Below are positions 1-12,640 of a DNA stretch of 64,000 nucleotides, piece by piece. Source of the stretch: Epiperipatus broadwayi (lineage: Eukaryota > Onychophora > Udeonychophora > Euonychophora > Peripatidae); contig JAQFVV010006427.1 of NCBI GenBank assembly GCA_028023455.1, positions 806,001 to 870,000 of the forward strand. Reading direction: 5' to 3'. Each line of letters begins with the position of its first letter. Position 1 is the stretch's first letter. Below the pieces are notes generated by a model. That model was given only the letters and a program-made list of their open reading frames with translations, was not told where the DNA came from and did not search any database. The position numbers and the translations under genes were made by a program.

Positions 1-490
1 AAAGCTTGTTCAGGGCATTTAAAACTTTTGAATATTAATGATTACCTTTTCATATTAACTTGATTATAATGAGTTTATAAGTATTAAAGATACTAGTCAG
101 TTAGCTGTACTGTGCTATTAGTCTGTTATTAAGGTTTGTGAATTATTATTATATCTCTTAGATAATGAAATATGCATTCTCCTCCCTAATTTAGGTAATG
201 AAATATGCTTTCTCCCCCCCTAGTTACATCATAAAGGAATATATACAGATTCAAAACTAAACATTGAAAGTCTTTTATTTTTTAAATGTTGATGAAATTT
301 AGTATTATGTTTTTTGAAAAGTAGTTTAATTAGGTTTTTTGTTTGTTAATAATCCATGAAATAGTGTTGAAAGTCAGAGGAAATTATTTTTATTAAATGT
401 AGTGCAATTCATTTTTTCTGCCATTCACCATTTTTCTAATTATTGCTTTGTTTTATTTCATAGGCATTTGAAAATAGCATTTATGATTTT
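1..490. other. AT-rich sequence without recognisable feature
   Basis: Ordinary AT-rich sequence with short homopolymers, including a C-run near 217-222. I see no coding frame, repeat or RNA structure that I can support. Confidence 0.5.
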
Positions 491-494
491 TTTT

Positions 495-830
495 TGTTTT
501 TGTAATTTGTATTTTACTTATTTTTGATCTATTTGTGGGGGGGGTGTATGTATTTCAGTGATTTCTGTTTTTGTAATTTGTATTTTAGAGTGATTTTAGA
601 GATTTCTTCATGTTGCCTTAGGTATTTTAATTTTGCAGCAATTTCTTGATTTTGTAATTTGTATTTTAGAGTGATTTCAGAGATTTCTTCATGTTGCCTT
701 AGACATTTTAATTTTACAACAATGTCAGTGATTTCTTGTTTTTGTAATTAGTATTTTAGAGTGATTTCAGACATTTCTTCTTGATGCCTTAAGTGTTTTA
801 ATTTTACATCAATTTCAGTGATTTCAGAAA
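495..830. repeat. Tandem repeat, unit about 80-90 bp
   Basis: The phrase gtaatttgtattttagagtg recurs with its surroundings. The gtaattt word starts near 502, 573, 654 and 744, so the unit is about 71-90 bp and there are nearly four diverged copies. Each unit also carries a 'gatttcttcatgttgcctta'-like block and a 'ttttaattttac' block. No coding potential is visible. It is probably a minisatellite. Confidence 0.75.
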
Positions 831-1162
831 GAAAATGCTTCTTGAGGATTCTTGATGGGTACTGCAGTGTCACCTAGCAGCACAGTACATCCAACCAACT
901 AGTACCAAATAAAATTAATATTTTTAACTAGAGAAAAATTCTAATGTGGACAAACATTGAATTCTGTCAGTAATGTATTCCCCATTACTATATATCTATG
1001 AAGAGTGGCTGGCCTTTTTTTAAATGCAATATTTAAAGATTGTTTTATTTGAATATATGCTAACATAACTCTCACTGAAGAAAGCAATTGTGGTTTGTTT
1101 ATTGTGGTTAGAAATTGGAATATTTGTCTGGAGAACTCAAATATTGATGAGAACCAATCTTA

Positions 1163-1345
1163 AAACAGGCAAACTCTCCATACAGCAGTGCCACTCAGTG
1201 CAAGCTGGAGTAATCAATGAATTCCAGAAGGTTTGTGCATAAAATCCCTATATAGTATCTACTCATCCAATATTCCTAGACTAGTTTATAACTTGTGGCC
1301 TTTATCAGTGAGTAGCATTGGATTTGAGAGTGTTCATGTGATGTT
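1163..1345 (-). mobile_element. HH-A repeat copy, decayed hammerhead on minus strand
   Basis: Copy of the short dispersed repeat called HH-A here, which recurs near 6.7, 23.6, 24.2 and 33.7 kb. It begins with the family hallmark 'caggcaaactctccatacag' and runs through the complement of the ribozyme domain at about 1263-1322. Read on the minus strand, the core is CUGAUAA (family CUGAUGA) and the GAAAC box has decayed to UAAAC, so this ribozyme should be dead. A weak 7-bp direct repeat (aatctta, 1156 and 1353) flanks the copy; that alone is not convincing as a target-site duplication. Confidence 0.75.
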
Positions 1346-1879
1346 AATCATAAATCTTATTGCAATATGCATATAATAAATACTTAGAAAAAGAATTGTA
1401 CTACAGGCATATTATAAAACATAACATGAATTAGGATTAAGAAATATTTTATAAATAATAGTTGGTGAATACTTTTTTTTTTCAATAATAAAAAAATTAT
1501 GCTAATTAGGAGACCCACTAAAACAAAATTTGTATTAAATTTACATATTTCAGTTATTTATGACTTCTGTGTGTGAACATCTTTAGGTTCAAAGCAAGTT
1601 ATTTTTATATTACAATATGGAATCTTGTGAAGTATTAAATTGTTTTATATATGTAAACAGGATTACATTGGCATGATTAAAATATATATTGGTTATGTGT
1701 AAAGTTCTTACTTATAAAATTAATTATAATTTTAAAATAATGGAATTAGTTTGTTAAGCCTAAGTGGTATCCTGAAATTGTTATACCATTTCAAATAAGA
1801 TCCTGTTTTTTTGTGGGATTATCTTAGTAAGATCTACTGGAATATTACTAATGAAGTATTTTTTATCAATGTTTTTTCT

Positions 1880-3350
1880 AATATCAGTTTGATAAAACCA
1901 AAGTTATTGATGAACTTAAACTTTCATTTAATTTTTTTGAATCAGAAGAGATCCCAAAAGCAAATAACATGCTTCCAGAGATTCTAAAAAAATAGGATTT
2001 AAAACCAAAACATTGTTAGAAAACCTATTCAGTAATGTTATTCATATATAAACTATTCCCAAAATTTGCCATAAAAGCAAATCTATAGCAGTCTTTAAGC
2101 AAATTAATTCAAAAAAGATTAAATAAAATTACCACCCTATTTCATTATGTGTTTTCTACAAGTTATTTGAAGGAATTGTAGTAACAAACATTTTAATAAG
2201 AGTTAATAAAGAAGGCTCCCTTTAGGCCAGAAAGAAATTAGTGTGAAGAAATTTTATATTTAAGAATTCATATTAAAAAGGACTTTATGGTGCTATTTTT
2301 ATTGGTTTAACTTCAATTTATGATTCTATTTCAATAAATGATCCTCTATGAGTTTCTGAAATTCTTAAATTCAGAAAAATCACTAATTTATCTAACAAAA
2401 TATTCACTAATATAAACAATCAACTGACACTAAATAATAATTGTAATAGAAACAAAATTTTATAGAGCAATCTGTCACAATGTTTAATTATCACATATTC
2501 TTTATTCAATACATTTATCAATAATCTTTGACATACAAAATGCAGAAATTTCTTCAATGCTGACAATATTACTTTAGTCAAGGGTTCCTTCCAAAAATAA
2601 AAAAAATTCTTTCAATAAGGATAAAAAATATTTTATTTTATCTTATTGCTCAACTTTTTATCTAAACAGCAATAAAGCATCTCACAATCTGCATGGAAAG
2701 TTTAATGATAAGAGAATGAAACATAATACTATCCTAGGCTATTAAGAAGTAACTTTGGATTATACTTAAAATATTTTTTCTAGTTTATCTAAGATTAGAT
2801 CAAAATTAATTTGTAGGAACAATATCTTTGAAATAATGGCTATTCTACTTGGGAATTTTTTTTAGCACTAATATATTCCTCAGGAGAATACTGTGCTTCT
2901 GTTTAGAGAAAAAATATTTTCACTACATTTCTGGATACTCAACTAAATATTACCATGAGAAATATTACTATCAGACTCAGATTTATTCAATATAGCAGCT
3001 TCTAGTTATTTCACATATTTCTCTATTTGATATAAAAAATTATCTAACAAAAATGTATAAAATGTTATTAATTGGATTGTACTAACCAATAACATAAGAT
3101 ATAATTAAATTATCTAAAACTCATCTCAAATCAAAATTGTCTTCTTAGATGTTAATTAAGAATCTACATATGAATATTTAAATCACAAAAGTACAATTCT
3201 TATATATTGCATAATTATTTTTCAGAACCAACACTAAAGCCAACTCAATTTTAATTTTAGAAACACAACTGTAGTCTCAACAACAGATTCAGAACAACCT
3301 TTGATCATTGCTTCATAAATGAAATTTAGCAGCCATTAACCTGTGCATAT
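1880..3350 (+). pseudogene. Decayed non-LTR retrotransposon reverse transcriptase (Jockey/CR1-like)
   Basis: Conceptual translation with frameshifts and stops gives a recognisable run of LINE reverse-transcriptase segments in the right order. 'FYKLFEGIVVTNILIRV' (from about 2157) matches the usual 'lYKllErvll.Ri' block before the fingers. 'YGAIFIGLTSIYDSISI' (about 2288-2340) matches the catalytic 'GavFiDLsaAYDtv' motif A, with the first Asp lost to Gly. A weak 'LFNTFINNL' follows. 'LSKIRSKLICRNNIFEIM' (about 2780-2840) matches the thumb-region 'K.s.RnNiirkL' block of Jockey-type pol proteins. Many stops and the changed catalytic residue show it is long dead. The exact clade is uncertain; Jockey or CR1-like is my best reading. 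Confidence 0.65.
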
Positions 3351-4513
3351 ATAAACAAGCACAAATCTATGGCTACAATCAAAACATTTATTAAAACAAT
3401 TAATTATTCAATTGATTAGAATTTCTGTAGGTTTTTTATTATACTTTGTTCATAATTAAGTTATCTAAAAAATACATAAATTAAATAAATAAATTTGTTA
3501 AGTCTAATTTTTAAAAATCTGCTGACTATTAATCACTAAACATTATAAGTATTGGTTAAGTGGATGTTGATATATGCATTGTCTCACATGCCATTCATTA
3601 TGGTTTTTTAAATTTATCTGTTTGCAGAACACAATACTAGCTAGGAATTAATGTAAAAAAATACAGCAATAAATATGCGTAAGATATTATCTGTGGTAAA
3701 CTTGATTTTAAAATAACACCTTTTTTTACAAGAATGAATAACTAAAGAGAGTTTAACTAACAGTAACTTGTATTTAAGATGCAATAAAAAGAATGATAAG
3801 TACTAGTAATGTCACATATATTTTGGTGATATAAAAAGATTCAAGAGATGACTTTTGAAATACATAAATATTGTTCAAGTACAACTTTAGCTTTTACAAA
3901 AAAGATATAGACTTATAAAATAATAAACCTTAGAACAATATTCAAAAAATAATATGGTATAAATGATCATAATTTTAATTATTGCAACAGAGAACTAAAA
4001 ATTATTGCTACTCTTTATGTATCATGGTTTTAAAATTACTATATAATTTTCTACTGAGATTTTCAATTTTATAAGGCAAAATAGTGGTTGAAGTTTTTAT
4101 ATTTTTTCACACACACAACATATATATATAATCTGTTATTTGTATTAAAAGTAAAATATTTTACTAATATTATCTTTAGTAATAATTTCTTTATTGTTAA
4201 TGACAGAGATTTTTACATATCTATTCACATTTTCTGCCCATCTTGCACATGATTTGATAATAAATATTTGTTGTAATTTAAAATCTTCAATAAAATACCA
4301 AAATATGATTGAAAATGTTCATGGAGTATTTGAATAATAACTGGAAGGTTTTTCTATTTCAAATAGTGAGTTGACTGAGCATAGTATTAAATGTAAAAAT
4401 TTTGATTTGTTTATTATACAACATATCATATATATTCTTTTTTTGTCAGTACTTTATGTTTAAATTTATAAAGCTTCTAATTTATTGTTTTTAAATTGTG
4501 TCATTAACTGCCA

Positions 4514-4518
<5 letters not shown>
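3351..4518. other. AT-rich sequence, no feature seen
   Basis: No recognisable coding remnant, repeat or RNA structure. The first ~100 bases may be the 3' remains of the preceding dead LINE, but I cannot show this. Confidence 0.4.

Positions 4519-4548
<30 letters not shown>
4519..4548. repeat. (CT)n/(AT)n compound microsatellite
   Basis: A CT run passes directly into an AT run. It is one of many AT microsatellites in this window; several others served as insertion targets for retroelements. Confidence 0.85.
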
Positions 4549-4549
<1 letters not shown>

Positions 4550-4847
4550 TTGCAAGCAATATGGGCAGTGTGACAATCTAGCACAGGAGTATATCCATTA
4601 CTAATTTGTCCAGAATGATTAAGGACAATCACCTGCAAATAAAAATATCCATCAGCACATAAATTCAGTTTAAAAAATCTACTTATTTGATCTCACAAAA
4701 GCAATCCAACAAGTTGCACATACAATAGTGTAGTAAGAACAATAAGAAAATTAGTGTATATAAGCTATTTTGAGAAACATAACAAAACTCAATTATTTTG
4801 CTAGACATAAAAAAGAACAAACTATTCCAACTTTTTTTAATGTATTG

Positions 4848-5326
4848 AATTTCTGTTGACCTTCAATTTTTTTACCAACAGTTGGATTGTTTTTATATAC
4901 AGCAAAAAATGAGTTTGACCAATGTATTGTTGGTTGACTATAAGAAGTTCACACAATGCTAAAATCTAATTTACAATTAAAACTTAAGAATGTTAAAGGC
5001 ATTGCAAGATAAAAATATATTGATAATGTATTATTTATATTTAAACTAATCATGATCTGATTACCATAAAAAAGAAGAAATAATTTAAAGTCATTATTTT
5101 GTGTATGGAATTTCTGTTGACTTCAATTTTTTTTACCAACAATTGAATTGTTTTTATCAACAGCAAAGAAAGAGTTTGACCAATGCATTATTGGTTGATT
5201 ATAAGAAGTTAATGCAATGCTAAAATCTAATTTACAATTAAAATTTAAGAATATTAAAAGCATTTGCAAGTTAAAAATTTATTGATAATATATTATCTAT
5301 ATTTAAATTAATCATTGTCTAATTAA
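4848..5326 (+). repeat. Direct duplication of about 218 bp
   Basis: Two diverged direct copies lie at about 4848-5065 and 5108-5326, offset 260 bp. Shared words include 'gaatttctgttgac', 'gagtttgaccaatg', 'ttggttga' and 'aatctaatttacaatta'. No open frame is conserved between the copies. It could be a two-copy tandem repeat or two insertions of an unnamed repeat. Confidence 0.8.
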
Positions 5327-5329
5327 CAG

Positions 5330-6625
5330 ATAAAAAAATTCCAGATTTTTCTAGATGTATATAATATGTATATATTAGCTATTACATAACAAATTGTTAT
5401 GGAAAATAAAATAAAAACATTATTAAAAATTATGTAGTGTGCTTCTATGTCTAAAAAAAGCCATGATTCATAACTGCTGGAGTTGTAGTAAAAAATTTGA
5501 TGCCTGTGGCAAAGAATTAGTTCTAATGGTGACTCTCCTTTGAGGAGTGCTTTTAAAAAAGGTAATTTAGAGACTTAAATTCATTTAATAACAGCCCCAA
5601 CTTATTAATGTATGCATTACCATCAATTATTTATAAATTTTCAAAAAATAAAAACAAAAAAGAAATACAGTATTGCATACATATTTAAAACACTGTGATA
5701 TTTTGGCTTAAGAAAGTATACACTCTTCTTGGAAATTAATAATTTTAGCTACTTCATTTTTGATTAAAATTATAGATGTTATACATTATAACTTACAAGA
5801 TAGTATATAACGAATTTTTTATCATTTTTATGTTTGAGAGACAAATGAATATAATTGTTATTATTTTCTAGAGAAAAAAGTTTAATTAAATAATTAATGG
5901 AACTTTTTTTTTTTTTTGGAAAATCAGATCATTCACTTAAAATAATAGGCAAAATTTGGATTTAATGTTAGATCTAATTGACATCTTTTAGTCTTGGAAT
6001 TACTAAATTAATCAATAAAAGGTCAACGATATTAAAACTTGTTTTTCACAATAATATTTGCATCCATTTTATTAGTGCTTTTGATTCAACATCAGACTCA
6101 AAAATTACAAAGAAAAAAGTGTCTAATCTTTACTTAATAACTTTATTATTTAAAATTATTAAAATACGATTTTTCTAATTGGAGTTTTGAATGGTGTTAT
6201 TATAGAATCAGCTATTTTTAGCTAAAGTTATTAAAATAATGTTATTATTGTTGTAAACTCCAAAATCTGCTGTTGTTGAATTTTTGTACAATATATGAAG
6301 TGTTAAATAAAAAAGATCACTAATCACTAGGAAAAAACTTAGGATACATTCATTTTCATAACAATAACATCTAATAGACTTCATAATTGTAAAAACTCAT
6401 GATATAAAATATCACACACAAGTATTTACAAGAACTAATTGTTAGATAGATTCTGCCATAACTATACCTGTCTTAATGGGTTAAGAAAGAAATAAAAAAG
6501 CAATATAATTAAAGTTATAAATTTTTAATAATAAATACTGAAATATTTCATGAAATAGTACATTTATTTATTATATAACTTATATTTATCTTTAAATGAA
6601 AGTTATTAATATAAATACAACTCAG
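5330..6625. other. AT-rich spacer, no gene supported
   Basis: A 66-codon open frame at 5978-6178 starts at a non-ATG codon and has no family features, so I do not call it. Nothing else is recognisable. Confidence 0.5.
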
Positions 6626-6627
6626 TT

Positions 6628-6930
6628 CATTAATATTTAAAATAGGCAAAACTCTCCATACAGTAGTGCCACTCATTGCAAGTCAGAGTAATCAATGGAT
6701 CCATCCAAGGTTCCTCACTGATGAAGGCCACAAGCCAGAAACTAGTCTGGGGATATTGGATGAGTAGACACTAGATAGGGATTTTATGCACAAGCCTTCT
6801 GGCATCTATTGATTACTCTGACTTCCAATGAAGGCACTACTATATGGAGTGTTTTGCCTGTTTTTATAACAGTTATGAGCAAGTATAAGAAATGGTGATC
6901 ATGTGATATTTAGTGTCCATTAATATTTAA
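6628..6930 (+). mobile_element. HH-A hammerhead repeat insertion with 13-bp TSD
   Basis: The perfect 13-mer cattaatatttaa occurs at 6628-6640 and 6918-6930 and brackets a 277-bp insertion. This is direct evidence of target-site duplication. The insertion is partly palindromic: the left ~60 bases (aggcaaaactctcc... to caatggat) are the inverse complement of the segment near 6790-6860 (...attgattactctg to ttttgcct). Between the arms sits a hammerhead ribozyme domain (6702-6762). The right end, 'ggtgatcatgtgat', is shared with the ends of the 23.5- and 33.6-kb copies and so marks a true element terminus. There is no open frame, so the element is non-autonomous. It resembles the short animal 'retrozymes' (hammerhead-carrying retroelements) in size and content. 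Which reverse transcriptase moved it is not shown by this copy. Confidence 0.8.
6702..6762 (+). ncRNA. Type-I hammerhead ribozyme with minimal stem III
   Basis: All three conserved blocks are present in order. CUGAUGA is at 6718-6724. A short stem II follows (GGC 6726-6728, loop CACAA, GCC 6734-6736). GAAAC is at 6738-6742, then two bases, then the GUC cleavage triplet at 6745-6747. Stem I closes from both sides: UCCUCA (6712-6717) pairs with UGGGGA (6748-6753), then a small internal loop (GGU/UA), then CAUCCAA (6702-6708) pairs perfectly with UUGGAUG (6756-6762). This is the layout of hammerheads found in Penelope-like elements and animal retrozymes. The one departure is position 10.1/11.1, normally G-C, which here is an A-A mismatch (6725, 6737) in all the copies where it can be read. 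Predicted cleavage is after C6747. Identity as a hammerhead is well supported; catalytic activity is not certain. Confidence 0.75.
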
Positions 6931-8920
6931 TGCCTTTGTATAACTGATGTTCATTTTTATTTTGACTATCAATTTATAGTTAGTTAATGATAGTGTGTAG
7001 ACATCATTTACCATAGAGTGTTAAGAAAAAAATAAGTTGTGTTGAATAATGGGATGAAAGAAATTTGAAATTGCTAATCTTACTTTTTTGCAACTATATT
7101 ACTTAGTTTTGATTAGTGTATTGGATATTTATGTAATACTCTGGCAATAAGATGTCACATATATTTGTCTGGCAATAAGTTTCTGATCTTGTGATCTCAT
7201 AAAATAACATCTACCCATGAATGTCTGACAAATTTCTTTCATTTAAAATGATGATGACATTAAGTGGTAGTCCTTGATATTAATAATTTACTTTTGTAAA
7301 AAAAATACTATGCCCATTTACTTTACAAGAATTAAAGATGAATAGTAAATACCATGTGCATGTTACTTTTTCCAGATGACTCATGGTAGCATTTTTTCAT
7401 GACATAGTTTAAATTATAAAATGATGAGCAAACTACTATTTTGTCTAATTATTGTCTCCTTATCAGAATATTATCTAATATTCACTTACAAAATTATTTC
7501 TTTTTTTAGAAGATTGTAAATGTGTTTAAGTTGGTCTTTATATGCATATTTATTTGTTCTAGCACCATTTATTATTACCAGACTAATATATAAATACTAA
7601 GTAGTATTATAAATTCAACAGTATTCATTAGTGATGGTTACCTGTGTTGGCAATGATATACATTTTGGCAGTGATTACCCATTAAGCTAGAACTTATTCT
7701 GAAATTTTTTCTCTTATCTAAGTCAGAACCCAGACTCATTAATTGAGATTGGATTTTAGATTATAATAAAAAATTATTTAATATAAAAATAATTTAAACT
7801 CATTAAAAAAATTAAGCATTAAAAGTATGAGTGAGGCAAAAAAAAAAATAAACCTTTACAATTAAGATTAAAACAAATTGGAAAGAGTTATATCTCTATA
7901 AAATTATGGGATCCTTGAAAAGTTTAGCAGAAATATTAATTTTGCAGTAAATAATCATGCAGACATTGACATTAATATTAAATATAAGTGTCTTGAAAAA
8001 AACTGTTTAACAAATTAACTTTAAGTTCATGAAGAAATCTGAGCTATATTTTTTTAATATTTTATACCTGCAACAGTTACAAACAATCTATTATTTGGCT
8101 ATCAATTTTCAAATGACTTAACTTTATAATATTTTTTAAATTGAACAGATGATCATTGCAATAACTTTATAATTATGTGTCTATTTTTCACAATTAGTTT
8201 GAATTTAATTCATATAGTATAAATTTTATGCCCCCTTTTTTGATTTAGTGGTATCCTATTCTGCTTGTAATCTACATTTATAAATTATTTTTATCTTTTT
8301 CAAATGGACGCTTTTTTTCTACTTTTTAAAAAGAATATTATAAAATATGTTATTACTCATGGCAACAATAATAAAAAGCAAATTTACTTCTATATAATAA
8401 CTGATTATAAGAAAGCAATTAGTTGAATCCAATTAAAAATATCTCCACTTTCACAATACACTGAAATAATATGAAGTCGTAATCTACAACAATTGTTTAA
8501 AGTTGGCAACATATGCAAGTGAAGATGCACTTTTTCATTAACCAAGAAGTCATTTTATTTTAGACATTTTTAAATTTAAAACAAATAAACTGAAATGTTT
8601 ATAAAACTTAATTACTAAATTTTATTCTGGAATATGGCAACTGAAAATCTTTATATTATTAATTATAAATATTAGACTGTAAAATTTATAGTACAACAGT
8701 GATTTTTATGAAAAATTTTAAAAAATATCAATATGTCTTTAACAGTAGATAGACTTGAAGTTGTTAGAAAATGGAAATATCTTTCACTTAAAAAAGCCCT
8801 TGAACTTTAACAAAATGGTTTTATTGCAGTCTGCTCATGTGTAGACCACAGCTTCTCAATTAGAGATTAAACGATTATCTTTGAATTGGAAAAAATATGA
8901 CTGTAATTTCATTTTCATGT
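6931..8920. other. AT-rich spacer, no feature seen
   Basis: No coding remnant, repeat unit or structured RNA that I can support. Confidence 0.45.
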
Positions 8921-8921
8921 A

Positions 8922-9298
8922 TATTATGAGATATTATTTTATATAGCGCTATGTTTATTTATGTAATAGTAACTAGTGATTAAGCCAATGCACATGTGCT
9001 TTAAAGAGATTATATAAATGAATACTTATTTTTTACACGAGATATAGTATTTTAGAAAGAATGGAATGAATTCACCCATTCTTTCTGACCCAAGTGTTTA
9101 TGTATGGGCAAATCTTAAGTGTGTGGAAATAAGAGTGTGAGATGTTACACGATTACTTTAAATTCCATTTGTTAAGTTTGAACGAATGCCACTCTGTGAA
9201 ATCTTTACAATTTATGAACCGTCATTCTTTAGTTGAAATTAAACATATATAATGAGATATTATTTTATATAGCTCTATGTTTATTTATGTAATAGTAA
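8922..9298. repeat. 47-bp direct repeats flanking a ~280-bp GC-richer segment
   Basis: 'atgagatattattttatata' and its continuation through 'atgtttatttatgtaatagt' occur at about 8926-8972 and 9252-9298, with one mismatch over 47 bases. The sequence between is visibly less AT-rich than its surroundings and contains a 11-bp inverted repeat. The arrangement could be an insertion with an unusually long target duplication or the remnant of a tandem duplication. Confidence 0.65.
9054..9086. repeat. Inverted repeat (hairpin), 11-bp stem
   Basis: AGAAAGAATGG (9054-9064) is followed after 11 bases by its exact complement CCATTCTTTCT (9076-9086). It lies inside the GC-richer segment between the 47-bp direct repeats. 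A terminator or small RNA function cannot be shown. Confidence 0.7.
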
Positions 9299-12200
9299 TG
9301 TATATTGTAAATAATTTTTATAATAAAAAAATCAAATTTTAAACAATATTTATATGAAATATACTCTAAGAAGTGATAAGGATTACCACTTGTAATATTT
9401 ATATTCTAAACTGTGTTGTAGTCATGGGATATTATAATACAATATAGTTTAAACTATTTAAATGTAAACATTGTATTTTCTTGATTACAAAATATTTTAG
9501 ATTAATTATCTTTAATATTATTTATATTAACTTTAAAAAGTAAGGGAACTACAGTTTTTAAATTTTTATCACAAATTTGTTTTTCATTCATATGAAAGAA
9601 AATTTGCATTTTAAAAACATGTTTTTTATTCATTAGTTTGATCCTGAATAATAAAAGGTTAGAATTTCTTTCAATAGCTTTTTTTTTTTTGGGGGGGGGG
9701 GGGGAATAAGATCAAGACTGTATTTAAAAATAAATTTATTTAATTAGTTCAACAATTATTTCAGCTTCCATTATTTTCTTTCTTGATTATATTGAATATG
9801 GTAAAATAATCTTAACATTTTATCATTCATTTCTTTATTCATTGAACTATATATTGCACTCTTCTAATTTCTATGGCAACCATTACATTAACATTATAAT
9901 ATACTGGTCTTCTGCAATTCTTTACTATTTTAATATTTTAATTTTAATTTATATCTAAGTATTGTATGTAATATTTATACTGATTCTTACTTCTTTCTTT
10001 TATTTTTAATATTGTTAGCTGCTGATGTTTTCAATAGTCCATCCTCTATAATAATGGTTTTTGTTTCGATATTTTACATGATATTCATATATTAACATCC
10101 ATAAATATTAATAATTTTCACCATGGATTTATAAAATCATTTAATATCATTATATTTTGTAAATAAAATTTTGATAAGAGCCAGTAATGATTATGATAGA
10201 TGCCAAATGTTTCAATGATACATTTGATTAATTTTGAATATAGTCAATGTTTTTAATGCATCTCCAATAATAAGGCATTCAGAATTTTTAATGATTTACT
10301 TTTAATTTATCGATAAAATATTTTTATGACATTACCTGATTATTAATGTCTTAGCTGTATTTTATGACAACATGGTAATTATAAAAAGGTGCATGCAATT
10401 TTCAATTAAATACAACACTTCTATAAGAAGCCTTTTAATTTTAATTGCATTTAATGTTACACAAATGTTATTTGATAAAGATTACTATTAATCAAACCTT
10501 TTTAAGGAACTTTTACTGTTACAGAATTTTCCAAGCTCTGAAACAACCTGAAAAATATATATTGGTAATATTTCTGTAATCACTGCAGTCTGTTTATTGA
10601 AGCGTTTTTCAATTGTGAACAAATATAGTTTATCCTCAGTGAATACATTTACCAATAAAATATGGTTATTATATTTTTATATCCACTCTTAAAAATTTCC
10701 ATATCTATTGCTCCATTATGATATTCATTGTTTTTTTGTGTGTATGCATGTGGATTTGTTTTGCTTAATTTATATATTTCTGTATCTATTTTTCCAACAT
10801 ATAAAAATAATTGGTTTAGTATATTGCACATTCACTTTTCTTTGTCTGTTTTTGATTATTTACGCATGCTACAGCAGCAAGTATTTTCATTCTAAGATGT
10901 TTCTTTTTGTTTTATATTTATACTTATTACATTAAAATTAAATAGTTCCTAGTATACTGATAGAAGCATTTTTATTCTAAATTTTAAACATATTTGTAAT
11001 GAAACAAAGCTTTATATTTAAGTCAATCTACACAATGTTGTTATATATTCTGTAAACACTATCTTTAATTATATCAATCATAGCAGTAAAATGACAAAAA
11101 GTTGAATAGAAAGAATTAATTTGCTTAATTTTTAATAAATAGATGTATACAAATGTTTAACACTTTAAAATAATTTCTATTTCATTTTAACACTAATAAG
11201 GCAGACAAACTACTACGAAAATACTTTTGTAGTGTTATGTATTTTTATTATTTATATTTTAGAAAATATATAATATAAAAGAGTAAAATTTTTATTCCAG
11301 ATAAAACTTTTTTCTAAATAAAATGTTTTGACTACAATTATCTATTGTCTTTAAAATGCTATGAATAATATTCTTTTATTATTATTGCTGTTATACTGAT
11401 GTTTTTAGAATGCAATCACTCTCTGAGGATATAAAAGTAACAATATTAACAAGCATTAAACTCAAATTGAAAGTTTATTAAAAATATGAAGAATGTTTTT
11501 TTAAATCTGAAATATAAAATTCCTATTTAAAAAATTTTAAATGTCAGCTATCATTTAGTGACGTATAAATATTTCTTGTAGTTATTTATATTCAAAGTCA
11601 AGAGATTTTTTTATTGCCAGAATATAAAATTTGCTGATTTAATCTAGATCAATAAATCACTATATATATAACATTTGTCAGTCAAGTTATTTTTGGTATT
11701 ATATTTAATCCACATGATTATAAAAGTAATTAATATATGTTCAAAATATTAAATATATAAACTGTTCTGAAATAAAGTTTATGGGATTTATTTTGTTTCA
11801 TGTTTTGCAATTTGATTGCTTTTTAATATTTTATAATGTATTTTCTATTACTTAATTTTATATTTGTCAAGATTTGCTTATTAATCCTAATTCAAGCAGT
11901 TATCACATACGTTTATATGTTTAATAAAAAAGATTAATAATTCAAGAGTATGTAAACTTCTCTAATTTTAGAGCCACCAGAATACTAAAAAGAAACATCT
12001 ATATATCTAGCATGTTTGAAGTTGATTTGAACTTTTCAAATCATATCAAATTTTAATGAAAGCAAAAATTTTCTTTTCTGAGCACAGCACGAGTAGTAAT
12101 TATTATGAGGGTCTCATGGTACTAAAAGATTGCATTTTGAAATATGTAAACATTGATAAAATAAATGTCAAATATTTTTCCAGAAAAGAGTGTTTTAAAT

Positions 12201-12635
12201 AATATTTTTTAGTTAAATATTTCTTACCTATAATTTTTACTGTTTTTCCTAATACTGTGATTTCTCTGTATATACTGTTTTGTTTTACATCTCCCTAAAA
12301 ATGATGGAAAAACAGATAATAAATAATTTAGAAGAATCTAATAACAAATAAAAAGAAAAGGAATAATAATAATAACAAATTTATCTCCTCTGCTCGCACA
12401 ATATAATACGACAAGGGCAACATTTCACTCCATTGCCACCTATCATAAACTTGTGTAATGAGTGTCATATACAATTAAATTTTCATCCTTGGCTCAATTT
12501 CAGTTTATTTTCTTTATTAATGAGAATTGGAGCTCAAAGTTGAAGGGAATATAGTTATGTTATTAGAATAGAGATCTGCTCTTGTTGTAATTATAACAAT
12601 AATTCAATTCCAATTCAGTTATTTATTTAAGTATA
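9299..12635. other. AT-rich spacer with a T/G homopolymer
   Basis: A poly-T run passes straight into a poly-G run (about 9680-9704), a place where assembly length is likely unreliable. Two overlapping open frames at 10.65-10.93 kb (60 and 75 codons, opposite strands) have low-complexity hydrophobic composition and no family features, so I do not call them genes. A slightly GC-richer patch at about 12380-12480 is unassigned. Confidence 0.45.
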
Positions 12636-12640
12636 TAATA

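Noticed and set aside
9680-9704. poly-T/poly-G junction as a terminator or G-quadruplex
   Set aside because: A single homopolymer G run with no surrounding structure, also prone to sequencing error.
10649-10935. Overlapping 60- and 75-codon frames on opposite strands
   Set aside because: Low-complexity, hydrophobic, with no motif or context. Expected by chance in this composition.
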